From Stutzerimonas stutzeri (GTDB lineage: Bacteria > Pseudomonadota > Gammaproteobacteria > Pseudomonadales > Pseudomonadaceae): a stretch of 64,000 nt of DNA. The DNA lies in contig NZ_JAMOIC010000009.1 in assembly GCF_024448895.1 (NCBI RefSeq), positions 1-64,000 on the forward strand, in the 5' to 3' direction. The translations under genes and the position numbers were made by a program. The number at the start of each line of letters is the position of its first letter. Positions within the stretch are counted from its first letter, which is position 1. This document shows positions 45,686 to 53,082 of this stretch, in pieces. The notes under the pieces are model-generated. The model had not been told where the DNA came from. It saw only the letters and a list, made by a program, of their open reading frames with translations, and did no database searches.

Positions 45686-45936
45686 TTCCCCGCACTTCTG
45701 AAAGCATCGCGGCCGACGCCATCGAATCGATTGGTTTCGGTGAGCAGCACACCCGCTGGCTGTCTGCTTTGATGGTCGCTATCGACGCCGATATCACTCG
45801 CGGTTACGGCCTCAAGGCGAAGGATCTGGCCAGCCTGGGTCAGTACCTGGCTGACGAAGGCGCTAACTACCTAGAGCGTGAGCGTCAAAGGCTCGAGCAA
45901 GAGCTCAGCGCCGCCCGCAACCAAGCCGGGGAGTAA
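45682..45936 (+). CDS. Small element protein of unknown function
   Basis: 84 residues, start overlapping the previous stop (ATGA) with GGAGG upstream. Helical, ending in a short coiled coil (LERERQRLEQELSAARNQ). Positioned just before the primase-like gene; no family recognised. Confidence 0.55.
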   Translation: MIPRTSESIAADAIESIGFGEQHTRWLSALMVAIDADITRGYGLKAKDLASLGQYLADEGANYLERERQRLEQELSAARNQAGE

Positions 45937-45939
45937 CCC

Positions 45940-46860
45940 ATGAAAAACAAAAACAGCGCCCATGCGCTGAAGGGATCGCTCGGCCTTGAAAAACCCGAGC
46001 TGGCTTTCCGAGACGCGATGCAGGCCGCGTTCGGACCGCTTAATTGGTTACCGATCGCTGACGGGGACATACACCGCTTCCGCGTACCGGAGGACAAGCC
46101 AGGCACGCAAAACGGATGGTACGTCCTGTACCTGGACGGCATCGCCTCCGGGGCATTCGGCAGCTGGAAGGCTAACGGCTCGCACACCTGGAGCAGCCGC
46201 AAGCCTGCCGATCCGTTTGAGGCCGACTTGATCCGCCAGCGCACCGAGCAAGCCCGGCGCCAGCGGCAGACCGAGCAGCAGCAGCGCCAGCAGACCGCCG
46301 CGATCGAGGCGCAGCGCCTATGGAGCACCGCCGCCCCGGCTGATTTGGGCCACCCCTACATAATCCGCAAGGGCTGCCAGCCGCACAACCTGCGCCAGCG
46401 GGGAACGTTACTGCTGGTGCCGCTGTATCTGGACCGCGTGCTGGTGAATTTGCAACGCATCACTATGGACGGCTCCAAGCGGTTCCTGTCTGGTGGGCGA
46501 GTAAAGGGCTGCTATTCACCCATCGGCGTGCTGGCGGCCGGTGCGCCTCTCTACCTTTGCGAAGGCTGGGCAACGGGCGCCACCATCCACGAGCACAACG
46601 GCGCCGCCGTGGCTTGTGCAATGAATGCCGGCAACCTGCTGGAAGTCGGGCAACAACTCCAACGTCAGTACCCGGAAAACCCGCTGATCGTAGCTGGCGA
46701 TGACGACCGCCAGACCGAGGGCAACCCCGGCCGCGCTGCCGCCAACCATGCTGCCGCCATGCTCGGCTGTGGCGTGGTATTCCCGCCCTGGAGCGGGGCC
46801 GAACCCCTGAGCCTCTCCGACTTCAACGACCTGCGCCAATGGCGGGAGGCCCACCCATGA
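45940..46860 (+). CDS. TOPRIM domain primase-like protein
   Basis: 306 residues. The N-terminal part fits a primase-associated beta-rich module (NGWYVLYLDGIASGAFGSWK), followed by a Gln/Arg-rich coiled coil (about 95-125) and a TOPRIM domain with Glu in PLYLCEGWATGATIH and Asp pair in NPLIVAGDDDRQTEGN. It probably synthesises primers for replication of the element. It overlaps the DUF3987 gene (ATGA). Confidence 0.8.
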   Translation: MKNKNSAHALKGSLGLEKPELAFRDAMQAAFGPLNWLPIADGDIHRFRVPEDKPGTQNGWYVLYLDGIASGAFGSWKANGSHTWSSRKPADPFEADLIRQRTEQARRQRQTEQQQRQQTAAIEAQRLWSTAAPADLGHPYIIRKGCQPHNLRQRGTLLLVPLYLDRVLVNLQRITMDGSKRFLSGGRVKGCYSPIGVLAAGAPLYLCEGWATGATIHEHNGAAVACAMNAGNLLEVGQQLQRQYPENPLIVAGDDDRQTEGNPGRAAANHAAAMLGCGVVFPPWSGAEPLSLSDFNDLRQWREAHP

Positions 46861-48497
46861 CCACGGCGCTTGTTCCACCTCACAGCTATCCAGAGCCGCA
46901 GCCACTACTGCCCGGCTTGGAAACCGCCGCACCCTATCCAATTGAAGAACTTGGTGAACTGCTGGGTGGCGCTGCCGCCGCCATCGTCGAAGCCGTGCAG
47001 GTGCCCGACGCCCTCGCCGCACAGTCCGTCTTAGCCGCAGCTGCAATGGCAGCACAACCGCACGCAAATGCCCGACGCGCTGGCCAGCTGATCCCACTGT
47101 CGCTGTTTTGCCTGACCGTAGCCGAATCTGGCGATCGCAAGTCGGCAGCTGACAGGCTGGCGCTGCGTGCGCATCAAGAGCGCCAGCGCGATCTGCTGGA
47201 GAAGTCGGGGCCAGAAATGAAACAGTACCGGGACTATCGGGACGCTTATCAGAAGGCCCGCACCGTGACACTCGAGAAGTGTAAAGGCGATCCGGAGACC
47301 GTCGCCGCTGAGCTGGCAAAACTGGTGGAGCCCGAAGCACCAGCGCTGCCATTTATCCTTGCCGAAGAGCCAACCCTGGAAGGCCTGCAAAAGTCACTGC
47401 TGCGCGGGTACGCCTCGCAAGGACTGTTCAGCGATGAGGGCGGCCAGTTCTTCGGGGGCCATGCCAGCAAGCCTGAAAACATGCTCAAGAGCGCAGCCGG
47501 CCTGTCCAAGCTGTGGGACGGTGCGCCAATTACCCGCACACGCGCCGCCGAAGGCGAAAGCGCATCGCGCAGCGGCTGCCGTCTGAGCGCACACCTAATG
47601 ATTCAGCCCATCGTCGCGCAAGAGGTGCTGGTTAATCCGGTCATGCAGGGGCAGGGCTTTCTGGCTCGGTTCCTTATCGCATGGCCTCAGTCGCTGGCGG
47701 GAACCCGTTTCTATCGGGACAGCGACCCCACCAAGGACAGGCGGCTTGGACTGTACTGGAAGCGCATGGCCTCGTTGCTGGCGCTTGAGCCGCCCATGAA
47801 TGAACGGGGAGAGTTGGAGCCGCCCGCCCTGCCCTTAGACCAACAGGCACTGGACGCTTGGATTGCCACGCATGACGCCATTGAGGCTGGGCTAGGAAAC
47901 GGCGGTGATCTGCAAGAGATCAAGCCGACCGCCGCCAAGGGTGGTGAAAACGTGCTGCGCATCGCTGGTGTGCTGGCGGTGGTGGAAAATGCCGGCGCAA
48001 TTACCCTTCCCATTGTCGAGCGTGCCGCCATGCTGGTGCGGTGGTATCTGGCAGAGGCCTTGCGTTTGACCAACCCGGCCAAGGCTGAACCCCGTTTGCA
48101 AAAGGCGCAGCAGCTGCTGGACTGGCTGCTCGTCCATGACTGGAAAAGCTTCGAGGCCAGGCGCTTGCAACGGGAAGGTCCGCGCTTCGCTCGCAAGAGC
48201 TCCAAGCAGCGGGACGAACTGCTTGCTGTCCTGCTAGAGCATCACCAACTGCTGAGTGTTGACGGCAAGAACTTCAGAATCAACCCGATGGCGACAACGG
48301 CGACAACCACGGGGTGGCAAGGCTTGAATCGTGGCGACACTCTGGCGACGGATGGCGACACCCCAACCATCCCCAGCCCCTTGTCGCCACCTGTCGCCAA
48401 GGCGTCGCCGGAGTCACCGCTGCGTAATACGGCGTGTGTCGCCACTGTCGCCACTGTCGCCACTGTCGCCACGCCAAGTGATTTCGAGGACTTCTAA
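46857..48497 (+). CDS. DUF3987 (YfjI-like) replication-associated protein
   Basis: 546 residues. LPLSLFCLTVAESGDRKSAADRLAL holds a Walker A-like GDRKS, and SDEGGQFFGGHASKPENMLKSAAGLSKLWDG with RSGCRLSAHLMIQPIVAQEVL follows, as in DUF3987 proteins that sit next to primases in prophages and satellites. Probably a helicase-like ATPase. The C-terminus is low-complexity, encoded by a 9-bp tandem repeat (ATVATVATVATPS). Start in ATGA overlap with GGGAGG. Confidence 0.8.
   Translation: MTTALVPPHSYPEPQPLLPGLETAAPYPIEELGELLGGAAAAIVEAVQVPDALAAQSVLAAAAMAAQPHANARRAGQLIPLSLFCLTVAESGDRKSAADRLALRAHQERQRDLLEKSGPEMKQYRDYRDAYQKARTVTLEKCKGDPETVAAELAKLVEPEAPALPFILAEEPTLEGLQKSLLRGYASQGLFSDEGGQFFGGHASKPENMLKSAAGLSKLWDGAPITRTRAAEGESASRSGCRLSAHLMIQPIVAQEVLVNPVMQGQGFLARFLIAWPQSLAGTRFYRDSDPTKDRRLGLYWKRMASLLALEPPMNERGELEPPALPLDQQALDAWIATHDAIEAGLGNGGDLQEIKPTAAKGGENVLRIAGVLAVVENAGAITLPIVERAAMLVRWYLAEALRLTNPAKAEPRLQKAQQLLDWLLVHDWKSFEARRLQREGPRFARKSSKQRDELLAVLLEHHQLLSVDGKNFRINPMATTATTTGWQGLNRGDTLATDGDTPTIPSPLSPPVAKASPESPLRNTACVATVATVATVATPSDFEDF
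48438..48472 (+). repeat. 9-bp tandem repeat in the end of the DUF3987 gene
   Basis: GTCGCCACT is repeated 3.9 times and encodes Val-Ala-Thr units. Because the unit is a multiple of three, copy number can change without a frameshift. Confidence 0.85.
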
Positions 48498-48498
48498 T

Positions 48499-48834
48499 AT
48501 GGCCGCCCTTGACTACTTGCAAATGGAAGGGTTGGCCGCCGAACTGAAAGGGGGGCGCCTTCGCGTCACCCCGGCAAGCCGCATCACCGACAACCATCGG
48601 CAGTACCTGTGGCAGCACCGCGCCGAATTGCTAGCCGAGCTAGCGGCAAACGACGCGCTAACACCGGAGCAAATTGGCTGGCTTGCTTCTGTCGCGTCAT
48701 GTCTCGGAGTGAGCACTGGCCATTTGCTTGAGCGGGGCTTTATCGACCGGCACGACCTGGTGGAGCAAATCGCTGCCGATCCACATCAGGTTGCCGCGCT
48801 CATCAAGAGCGATCCGAGGTGGTACCAATCCTGA
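48499..48834 (+). CDS. Protein with TubC-like N-terminal docking domain
   Basis: 111 residues. The first 50 (MAALDYLQMEGLAAELKGG, RLRVTPASRI, LWQHRAELLAEL) match the TubC N-terminal docking fold that is found in phage and island replication genes as well as in synthetases. The rest is helical. A start at 48499 has GAGGAC in front and directly follows the DUF3987 stop. Perhaps a partner of the replication proteins. Confidence 0.6.
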   Translation: MAALDYLQMEGLAAELKGGRLRVTPASRITDNHRQYLWQHRAELLAELAANDALTPEQIGWLASVASCLGVSTGHLLERGFIDRHDLVEQIAADPHQVAALIKSDPRWYQS

Positions 48835-48853
48835 CCGAAACGGAGATCAATGC

Positions 48854-49084
48854 ATGAGCATTGTCGAGGCTGAGATAAGGGAGCGGTTGCAACAAATGAA
48901 TGTCGTGCCACTTATTGGCGGGCTCATACCGGAGCAAGCCACAGCGATGCTGCTTGGCTATTCCCCCGAGTACATGAGGCGGCAGGCATCAAAGGGGTTA
49001 TCGCCGCTCCCTTACGTCCAGCGGGCCAACCGTCGCTTTTACCGGATAGAGGATATCGAAAGGTTCGCGACGGAAACCGTATAA
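48854..49084 (+). CDS. Small putative DNA-binding protein
   Basis: 76 residues. LIGGLIPEQATAMLLGYSP followed by EYMRRQASKGLSPLPYVQRANRRFYRIEDIERFA has the helix-turn-helix-wing layout of excisionase/AlpA-like proteins. ATG 48854 has CGGAGAT upstream. May be a second regulator or excisionase of the element. Confidence 0.6.
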   Translation: MSIVEAEIRERLQQMNVVPLIGGLIPEQATAMLLGYSPEYMRRQASKGLSPLPYVQRANRRFYRIEDIERFATETV

Positions 49085-49174
49085 ACCCGGACTTATTGAC
49101 ACCCTTGTTCGCATGACCTGGCGCGCTCCGGCTCGTACCGTGAGTCCATTAAATGAACGAATCAGGAGTGCCAA

Positions 49175-50299
49175 ATGAGTGCGACAGCGCAGATGGAAAC
49201 GTTGATTAATGGCGTGAAGGAAGCCACCGACGTCGTTAAGGCTAGCGCCCAAGAGGTTAAGCAAATCAAAACCCAGCTTGGAGAGCTAGAACAGGAATTT
49301 GCCCGTATCCCTTCGGGCGGATTCAAAGTTGCTCGTCTAGAGTCGAATCCTGTAGCCACAGCGGTTGTTGACGGCGATGCCTTGTCTAGCGTCCGTACCG
49401 GCAGTCCATCTACCGGTAAGATCACTACCGAGTTCGGGCTCCGCGCGGCACTGAGCAATCCTGACAGCGGCCAGGCAGGCGATACCGTTTACCCGACGCC
49501 AACCCTGCGTGCCCCCGGCGTCCAGGGAATGCCAGCCGTCCGCCTGAGCATTCTTGATCTACTTCCCGTTGTGAAAGTAAACGAGCGAACCTATGAGTTC
49601 GTAGTGCTGGATAACTACATCAACGCTGCCGATTACCAGATCGTTGAAGGCGACGTTAAGGCGCAAACCGACCTGCCCACCAAGCTAGCCCGTGCGGAAG
49701 TCGCGACTATTGCCCACTGGCTGCCGGCGAGCCTGCAAGTGCTGGACGACAATGCCGGTCTGCAAAATCTTATCGGCCAGGTTCTATCAGTCGGCTGCCG
49801 TCAGAAGCTTGAGCATGAGGTACTGGTCGGCGCAGGTGGTGACGGCCGAATCTTAGGCATCGTGCCGCAGGCTGTAGCGTTCACGACTACCGCAACCAGC
49901 GCCGCTGACCGCGTCGGTTATGCGATCACCGATCTGTCGGCGGCCGGTTGGAGTGCTAACGCCGTGGTGATGAATCCCGTGGACTGGTTCGCTGTGGCCA
50001 GCACTCGTGCCGAAGGGGGCGATGGCCAATACATCCTTGGTTCTCCCCGAGATCCGTCCCCGGCTGGCCTGTGGGGGGTACCCGTTGTAGTAAGCCCATC
50101 GATGCCGGCCGGTCAGGCTCTGGTAATGGATACATCGATCACTGCCTTGCTCGATCGTCAGCAGGTTTCGGTCCAGCTTAGCCGCCATGACAGCGATAAC
50201 TTCCGCCGTAACCTGGTGACAATTCTCGCCGAGCTGCGAGCTGGCCTGGCGCTGTATGCGCCCAGCGCAACACGCCTGGTAACTCTGGCCGTGGCATAA
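49175..50299 (+). CDS. HK97-type phage major capsid protein
   Basis: 374 residues. N-terminal delta/scaffold-like coiled coil (MSATAQMETLINGVKEATD to ELEQEFARIP, residues 1-45), then the mature HK97 fold with the N-arm, E-loop (TYEFVVLDNYINAADYQIVEGDVKAQTD) and the typical end of the A and P domains (WGVPVVVSPSMPAGQALV, VTILAELRAGLALYAPSA). AGGAG precedes ATG 49175. It is the only virion gene in the element. It may form small capsids or interfere with helper-phage assembly. Confidence 0.88.
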   Translation: MSATAQMETLINGVKEATDVVKASAQEVKQIKTQLGELEQEFARIPSGGFKVARLESNPVATAVVDGDALSSVRTGSPSTGKITTEFGLRAALSNPDSGQAGDTVYPTPTLRAPGVQGMPAVRLSILDLLPVVKVNERTYEFVVLDNYINAADYQIVEGDVKAQTDLPTKLARAEVATIAHWLPASLQVLDDNAGLQNLIGQVLSVGCRQKLEHEVLVGAGGDGRILGIVPQAVAFTTTATSAADRVGYAITDLSAAGWSANAVVMNPVDWFAVASTRAEGGDGQYILGSPRDPSPAGLWGVPVVVSPSMPAGQALVMDTSITALLDRQQVSVQLSRHDSDNFRRNLVTILAELRAGLALYAPSATRLVTLAVA

Positions 50300-50313
50300 G
50301 TCAGGGGGTTGGC

Positions 50314-50493
50314 ATGAACGATGACCAGGAAACAAACAAGGCGCTTAGGGAATTGCTGAGCACGTTCCATGCTATCGCGCAGCGAGAGCGGATTCGGTCA
50401 CGCATAAACGAGCTATTGGCTAAAGGACGTTCACCCGAGCAGGTGCTCGACTCGCTGAAGATGAACCCGCCAGTGCTCTACCCGAAGTTCTAA
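50314..50493 (+). CDS. Small protein after the capsid gene
   Basis: 59 residues: MNDDQETNKALRELL to NPPVLYPKF, soluble and helical, 14 bases after the capsid stop, with GGGGG as a possible ribosome site. Too short for a domain call. Might be a capsid partner. Confidence 0.5.
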   Translation: MNDDQETNKALRELLSTFHAIAQRERIRSRINELLAKGRSPEQVLDSLKMNPPVLYPKF

Positions 50494-50793
50494 TCAGCCG
50501 TCGCCGGAACGGTCCACTGCGCGAATCATCCGGCCCTGGGTAAAGTCGTGAGTCACCAGGTCATGAAAGAACCGCGACAGCCTGCGCAGCACTTCAAAAC
50601 CTCGGTAGCAAGCTGATAGCAAAGCTGGTGGCAGGCACCTTCTCGCGCTCGAAGGGAGGGGGTGGGTTTAGAGTTCCCAGCCTCCATCTACATGACCCCT
50701 CGGCCCCCTTTGCGCACATTCCCGCGAAAAACCGACCGGGGGTCAACATAGATTCCTAGTTTGCGATCGCCTGCCACTGCCTTAAGAACGGAG
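50494..50793. other. Gap after the capsid genes
   Basis: A minus-strand frame whose stop (50494-50496) directly abuts the previous stop codes for FFHDLVTHDFTQGRMIRAVDR. A GTG start preceded by GAGG would give about 31 residues. Otherwise nothing recognised. Confidence 0.25.
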
Positions 50794-51417
50794 CTAGTTT
50801 ACTGCCATGTCCAGCAATCTACGCTCGATAACTCCTTTCGAGTAACAAGTAATACCATCAGATGAATATGGCTGCTTAGTGGAAAAATTAAACTCGAATT
50901 TATCTTGACCAGCCGGTGCTCCGCCTGCCAAAGCCGCATAACTCACCGTTACAGGCAGGACGTATTTACCATTGACGCTGACCAACGTTCCGTCACCTTC
51001 CGGTGCTATATAGATATTCACTCGGCCACTTACCTCGGTCTTGCGGTTCGCATGGAAAGCGTGATGCTGAGGGTTGGTGATGATGAACCTCGCGCTGTCT
51101 GCGGCTTCATATTCGAAAGTCTGTTTACCGCGCGCATTGTCAAAGGTCCTGCGAGAACGGCCGCAGTCCACATATTCGCTTGGTTTACTGCTAGAAAATG
51201 AAAGGTTCATGAGGCGCGAATCTTTATCAATGTTATTGATGACAAAAAAATCGCTACTCGCCTGCCGAACTAAGTTATTCCAAACAACTTCGAATGGCTT
51301 GTTTATATGGCGGCTATTCTCGAAAGCCTGCTTTGCTGGAGGCGTGTAGTCTTGGGTGGAGGTAGCACAACCTGTGACCGACATTGCAAAAACAACAATG
51401 CTAAGCGCTTTTTGCAT
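50794..51417 (-). CDS. Putative lipoprotein in the satellite
   Basis: 207 residues with a type II signal (MQKALSIVVFAMSVTGCATS; lipobox VTGC). The mature part is mixed alpha/beta (KPFEVVWNNLVRQASSDFFVINNID). No named family recognised. It is divergent to the replication and capsid genes, so it may be expressed in the integrated state. A surface lipoprotein of this kind could act in exclusion, but that is a guess. Confidence 0.65.
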   Translation of the reverse strand: MQKALSIVVFAMSVTGCATSTQDYTPPAKQAFENSRHINKPFEVVWNNLVRQASSDFFVINNIDKDSRLMNLSFSSSKPSEYVDCGRSRRTFDNARGKQTFEYEAADSARFIITNPQHHAFHANRKTEVSGRVNIYIAPEGDGTLVSVNGKYVLPVTVSYAALAGGAPAGQDKFEFNFSTKQPYSSDGITCYSKGVIERRLLDMAVN

Positions 51418-51504
51418 ACCAATATCCATACATTAAAGAAATGACATGATAGCTATATGCCATCAACATCTGAAGCAGGCTTTTGAAACGTTTCCTATGG
51501 TGCA

Positions 51505-51667
51505 TCAAAAAAGACTTCGATGCCGAACGCGGAGATGCACGACCGGCGCCCGCTTGTGCTTTCTGCCGAATGCGCAGCACATTGGCTGACCCTGAGCTGG
51601 GCTCGAGCGAGGCCGAAAATATCAACGGTTCTGTCGGAAGGGGCCCCATCGGCGAGCACGCCAACCA
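51505..51667 (+). pseudogene. Frameshifted remnant of a SOS-response-associated peptidase (SRAP/YedK)
   Basis: One frame reads TPNAEMHDRRPLVL-like residues (visible MPNAEMHDRRPLVLSAECAA), resembling the SRAP segment with the conserved HDR(M/R)P motif. The adjacent frame continues LADPELGSSEAENI, similar to the next part of SRAP proteins. A frame change near 51575 joins them, and no N-terminal catalytic Cys is present. The remnant runs into the RsmN-like gene on the other strand. Confidence 0.4.
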
Positions 51668-51874
51668 TCAAGCCTCTTCGAGTTCCGATCGTAGTATCTG
51701 CAGATCAGCTGGTGCCTCAATAGCAATCTTAGCGCGGCTGCCATCGATGTCTTTCAGCTTGATCGTGATCCCGTCCAGCAACAGCTGGGCCAGTAGATCC
51801 TCAGCATCGGTGCCTGGCTGAACGCGCAGGGTAATGCGTTGGCCTTCTTTGCGGGTAAGTACTAGGTAACTCAT
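51668..51874 (-). CDS. RsmN/RsmF-type CsrA-family RNA-binding protein
   Basis: 68 residues. MSYLVLTRKEGQRITLRV is the CsrA N-terminal strand with conserved Leu and Arg8, and KIAIEAPADLQILRSEL is the C-terminal RNA-binding strand with Arg62. A helical insert (TDAEDLLAQLLLDG, residues 22-35) between them is the mark of Pseudomonas RsmN/RsmF and not of RsmA, in which the key Arg is residue 44; RsmN also has it at 62. It should bind GGA motifs in mRNA or Rsm sRNA. AAGGAAG lies before ATG 51874. It is inside the element, 280 bases from attR. Confidence 0.85.
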   Translation of the reverse strand: MSYLVLTRKEGQRITLRVQPGTDAEDLLAQLLLDGITIKLKDIDGSRAKIAIEAPADLQILRSELEEA

Positions 51875-52080
51875 GTGGTCGCTTCCTTGCGGTAGTCGTG
51901 ATGGGCCACTCATATTATCAGCAGGCCCTATTAAGTGAGCTGCCCTGAACGCCATGATGTGACATGGCTATCATTGCCGCGATGGGGTACCCATCTCGTA
52001 GTTCGGGCCTACGGAGATAAGAGTAAACGGGGCGTTAAGCTTTCTTTAAGCTCTAGCATCTAAGGCAGGTTGTCTTTTGT

Positions 52081-52104
52081 TTTAGGGGTACGCTTAGGGG
52101 TACG
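52081..52104. repeat. Right pair of integrase arm-type repeats
   Basis: TTTAGGGGTACG and CTTAGGGGTACG in tandem repeat the left-end pair at 42678-42701. They lie 53 bases inside attR. The rest of 51875-52407 apart from attR has no recognisable gene. Confidence 0.65.
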
Positions 52105-52157
52105 GATGAGGAATAACCCGGGCTAAATCCCGTATCCACTGCTTCCTAGGTGGTAAA

Positions 52158-52179
52158 TTCGATTCCCGCTCCGGCACCA
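52158..52179 (+). other. attR, right attachment site
   Basis: TTCGATTC to GGCACCA repeats the tRNA-Leu 3' end with a G missing (CCGGCACCA against CCGGGCACCA). Upstream bases do not continue the tRNA. Confidence 0.85.
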
Positions 52180-52407
52180 GTATCTATGCCGCTTGCAGCG
52201 ACTGCTTCTAGAACACTCCCCTCTTTCCGAATCTAAATTCGGACACGGTCTAAGCCGTCCCGCTCAATTCCTGCCCTTTTTCCAAATAGATATTGTTGCG
52301 GTATTCGCAGAGCAGCCCCCGTTTGTTGAACTCGGCAACTGCGTAACTATCGGGGCGGCTTTGGCACCTTTTGGCACCTACTGAAAAGTAACAGCGGTCT
52401 TGTCGCG

Positions 52408-52845
52408 CTACCCTTCGTCGAGGTCATTCGTGACGGACAAGGTGCCAATGTTGAAACCGATAACGGAGTCTAGCTTTCCTCGCCATAGCACTCCTCGGGT
52501 GGTGGGAATCAGGTGATTGCCAGCTAATAGATAAGCATCCTTGAGATGAATAAATACTGGCGAAAGGGGCTCCGCATTATCGGGCAGCGGCCTGATATAG
52601 CGCTCCTTCCACTGGTCCGCAATGCTGCTGAAATGCTCATGGTCTTCATCGCTAAGGACGAGCGCCATTTCCGTCTTTTGCATTTCCAGGTATTCGGAGC
52701 CTCCAATAAGCGTACCGCTAACCAACCCTGCCCCGGTCGTTAATGTCAGCCCTACATGCAAGCCGTGGTTGGCGTACTCCACTAGCGTTTGCAGAAACCA
52801 ATCGCAGTCATTCGATTTCAACTGCTGCAGTTCGTCGTCAGTCAT
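52408..52845 (-). CDS. GvpU-like small protein
   Basis: 145 residues starting MTDDELQQLKSNDCDWFLQ. The pattern DWFLQTLVEYANHGLHVGLTLTTGAGLVSGTLIGGSEYLE (residues 14-53) fits the family annotated as gas vesicle accessory GvpU, which is widespread in bacteria lacking gas vesicles. No other gas vesicle gene is present, so the name does not give a function. GAGGAG precedes ATG 52845. First host gene beyond attR. Confidence 0.6.
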   Translation of the reverse strand: MTDDELQQLKSNDCDWFLQTLVEYANHGLHVGLTLTTGAGLVSGTLIGGSEYLEMQKTEMALVLSDEDHEHFSSIADQWKERYIRPLPDNAEPLSPVFIHLKDAYLLAGNHLIPTTRGVLWRGKLDSVIGFNIGTLSVTNDLDEG

Positions 52846-53082
52846 TGCGCTCTCCTCAGGTGAGATACCTAGAAGGAGGCTAGCACAGCACTGTGTTGCC
52901 ACCGTTTGTTATGGCCCCGGCCGGACTTTTTGACGGCAAATCGCGCATAAATGCGTTATTTCACGTCATGTGGCTCGCTTCGATGGGCAGAAGGATGTTG
53001 CTGCTTCATGCCAGCATGGCGGACCGATTGATCCAGCCCGCCTTCGCTGGTCAGAGGGTCGCCACGCCACGCCGCTGCTTGA

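Larger units (their letters stand above)
42544..52179. mobile_element. 9.6-kb integrated phage-satellite-like element in tRNA-Leu
   Basis: Bounded by duplicated tRNA 3' ends. It starts with a P4-type integrase and then has AlpA-like, Ash/Icd-like, TOPRIM primase and DUF3987 genes, a lone HK97-type capsid gene, a lipoprotein and an RsmN-like gene. Left and right ends each carry two tandem 12-bp repeats (42678-42701 and 52081-52104). There is no terminase, portal, protease, tail or lysis gene. The layout int, alpA, primase resembles phage-inducible islands and P4-like satellites. Most genes overlap or abut, so one main transcript is likely. Confidence 0.82.

Noticed and set aside
48438-48472. 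9-bp repeats as a CRISPR or iteron origin
   Set aside because: Units are inside a reading frame, head-to-tail without spacers, and not AT-rich.
42544-52179. Complete prophage
   Set aside because: No terminase, portal, protease, tail, holin or lysin is present; only a single capsid gene.
52408-52845. Gas vesicle operon
   Set aside because: Only a GvpU-like protein is seen; there is no gvpA or other vesicle gene.
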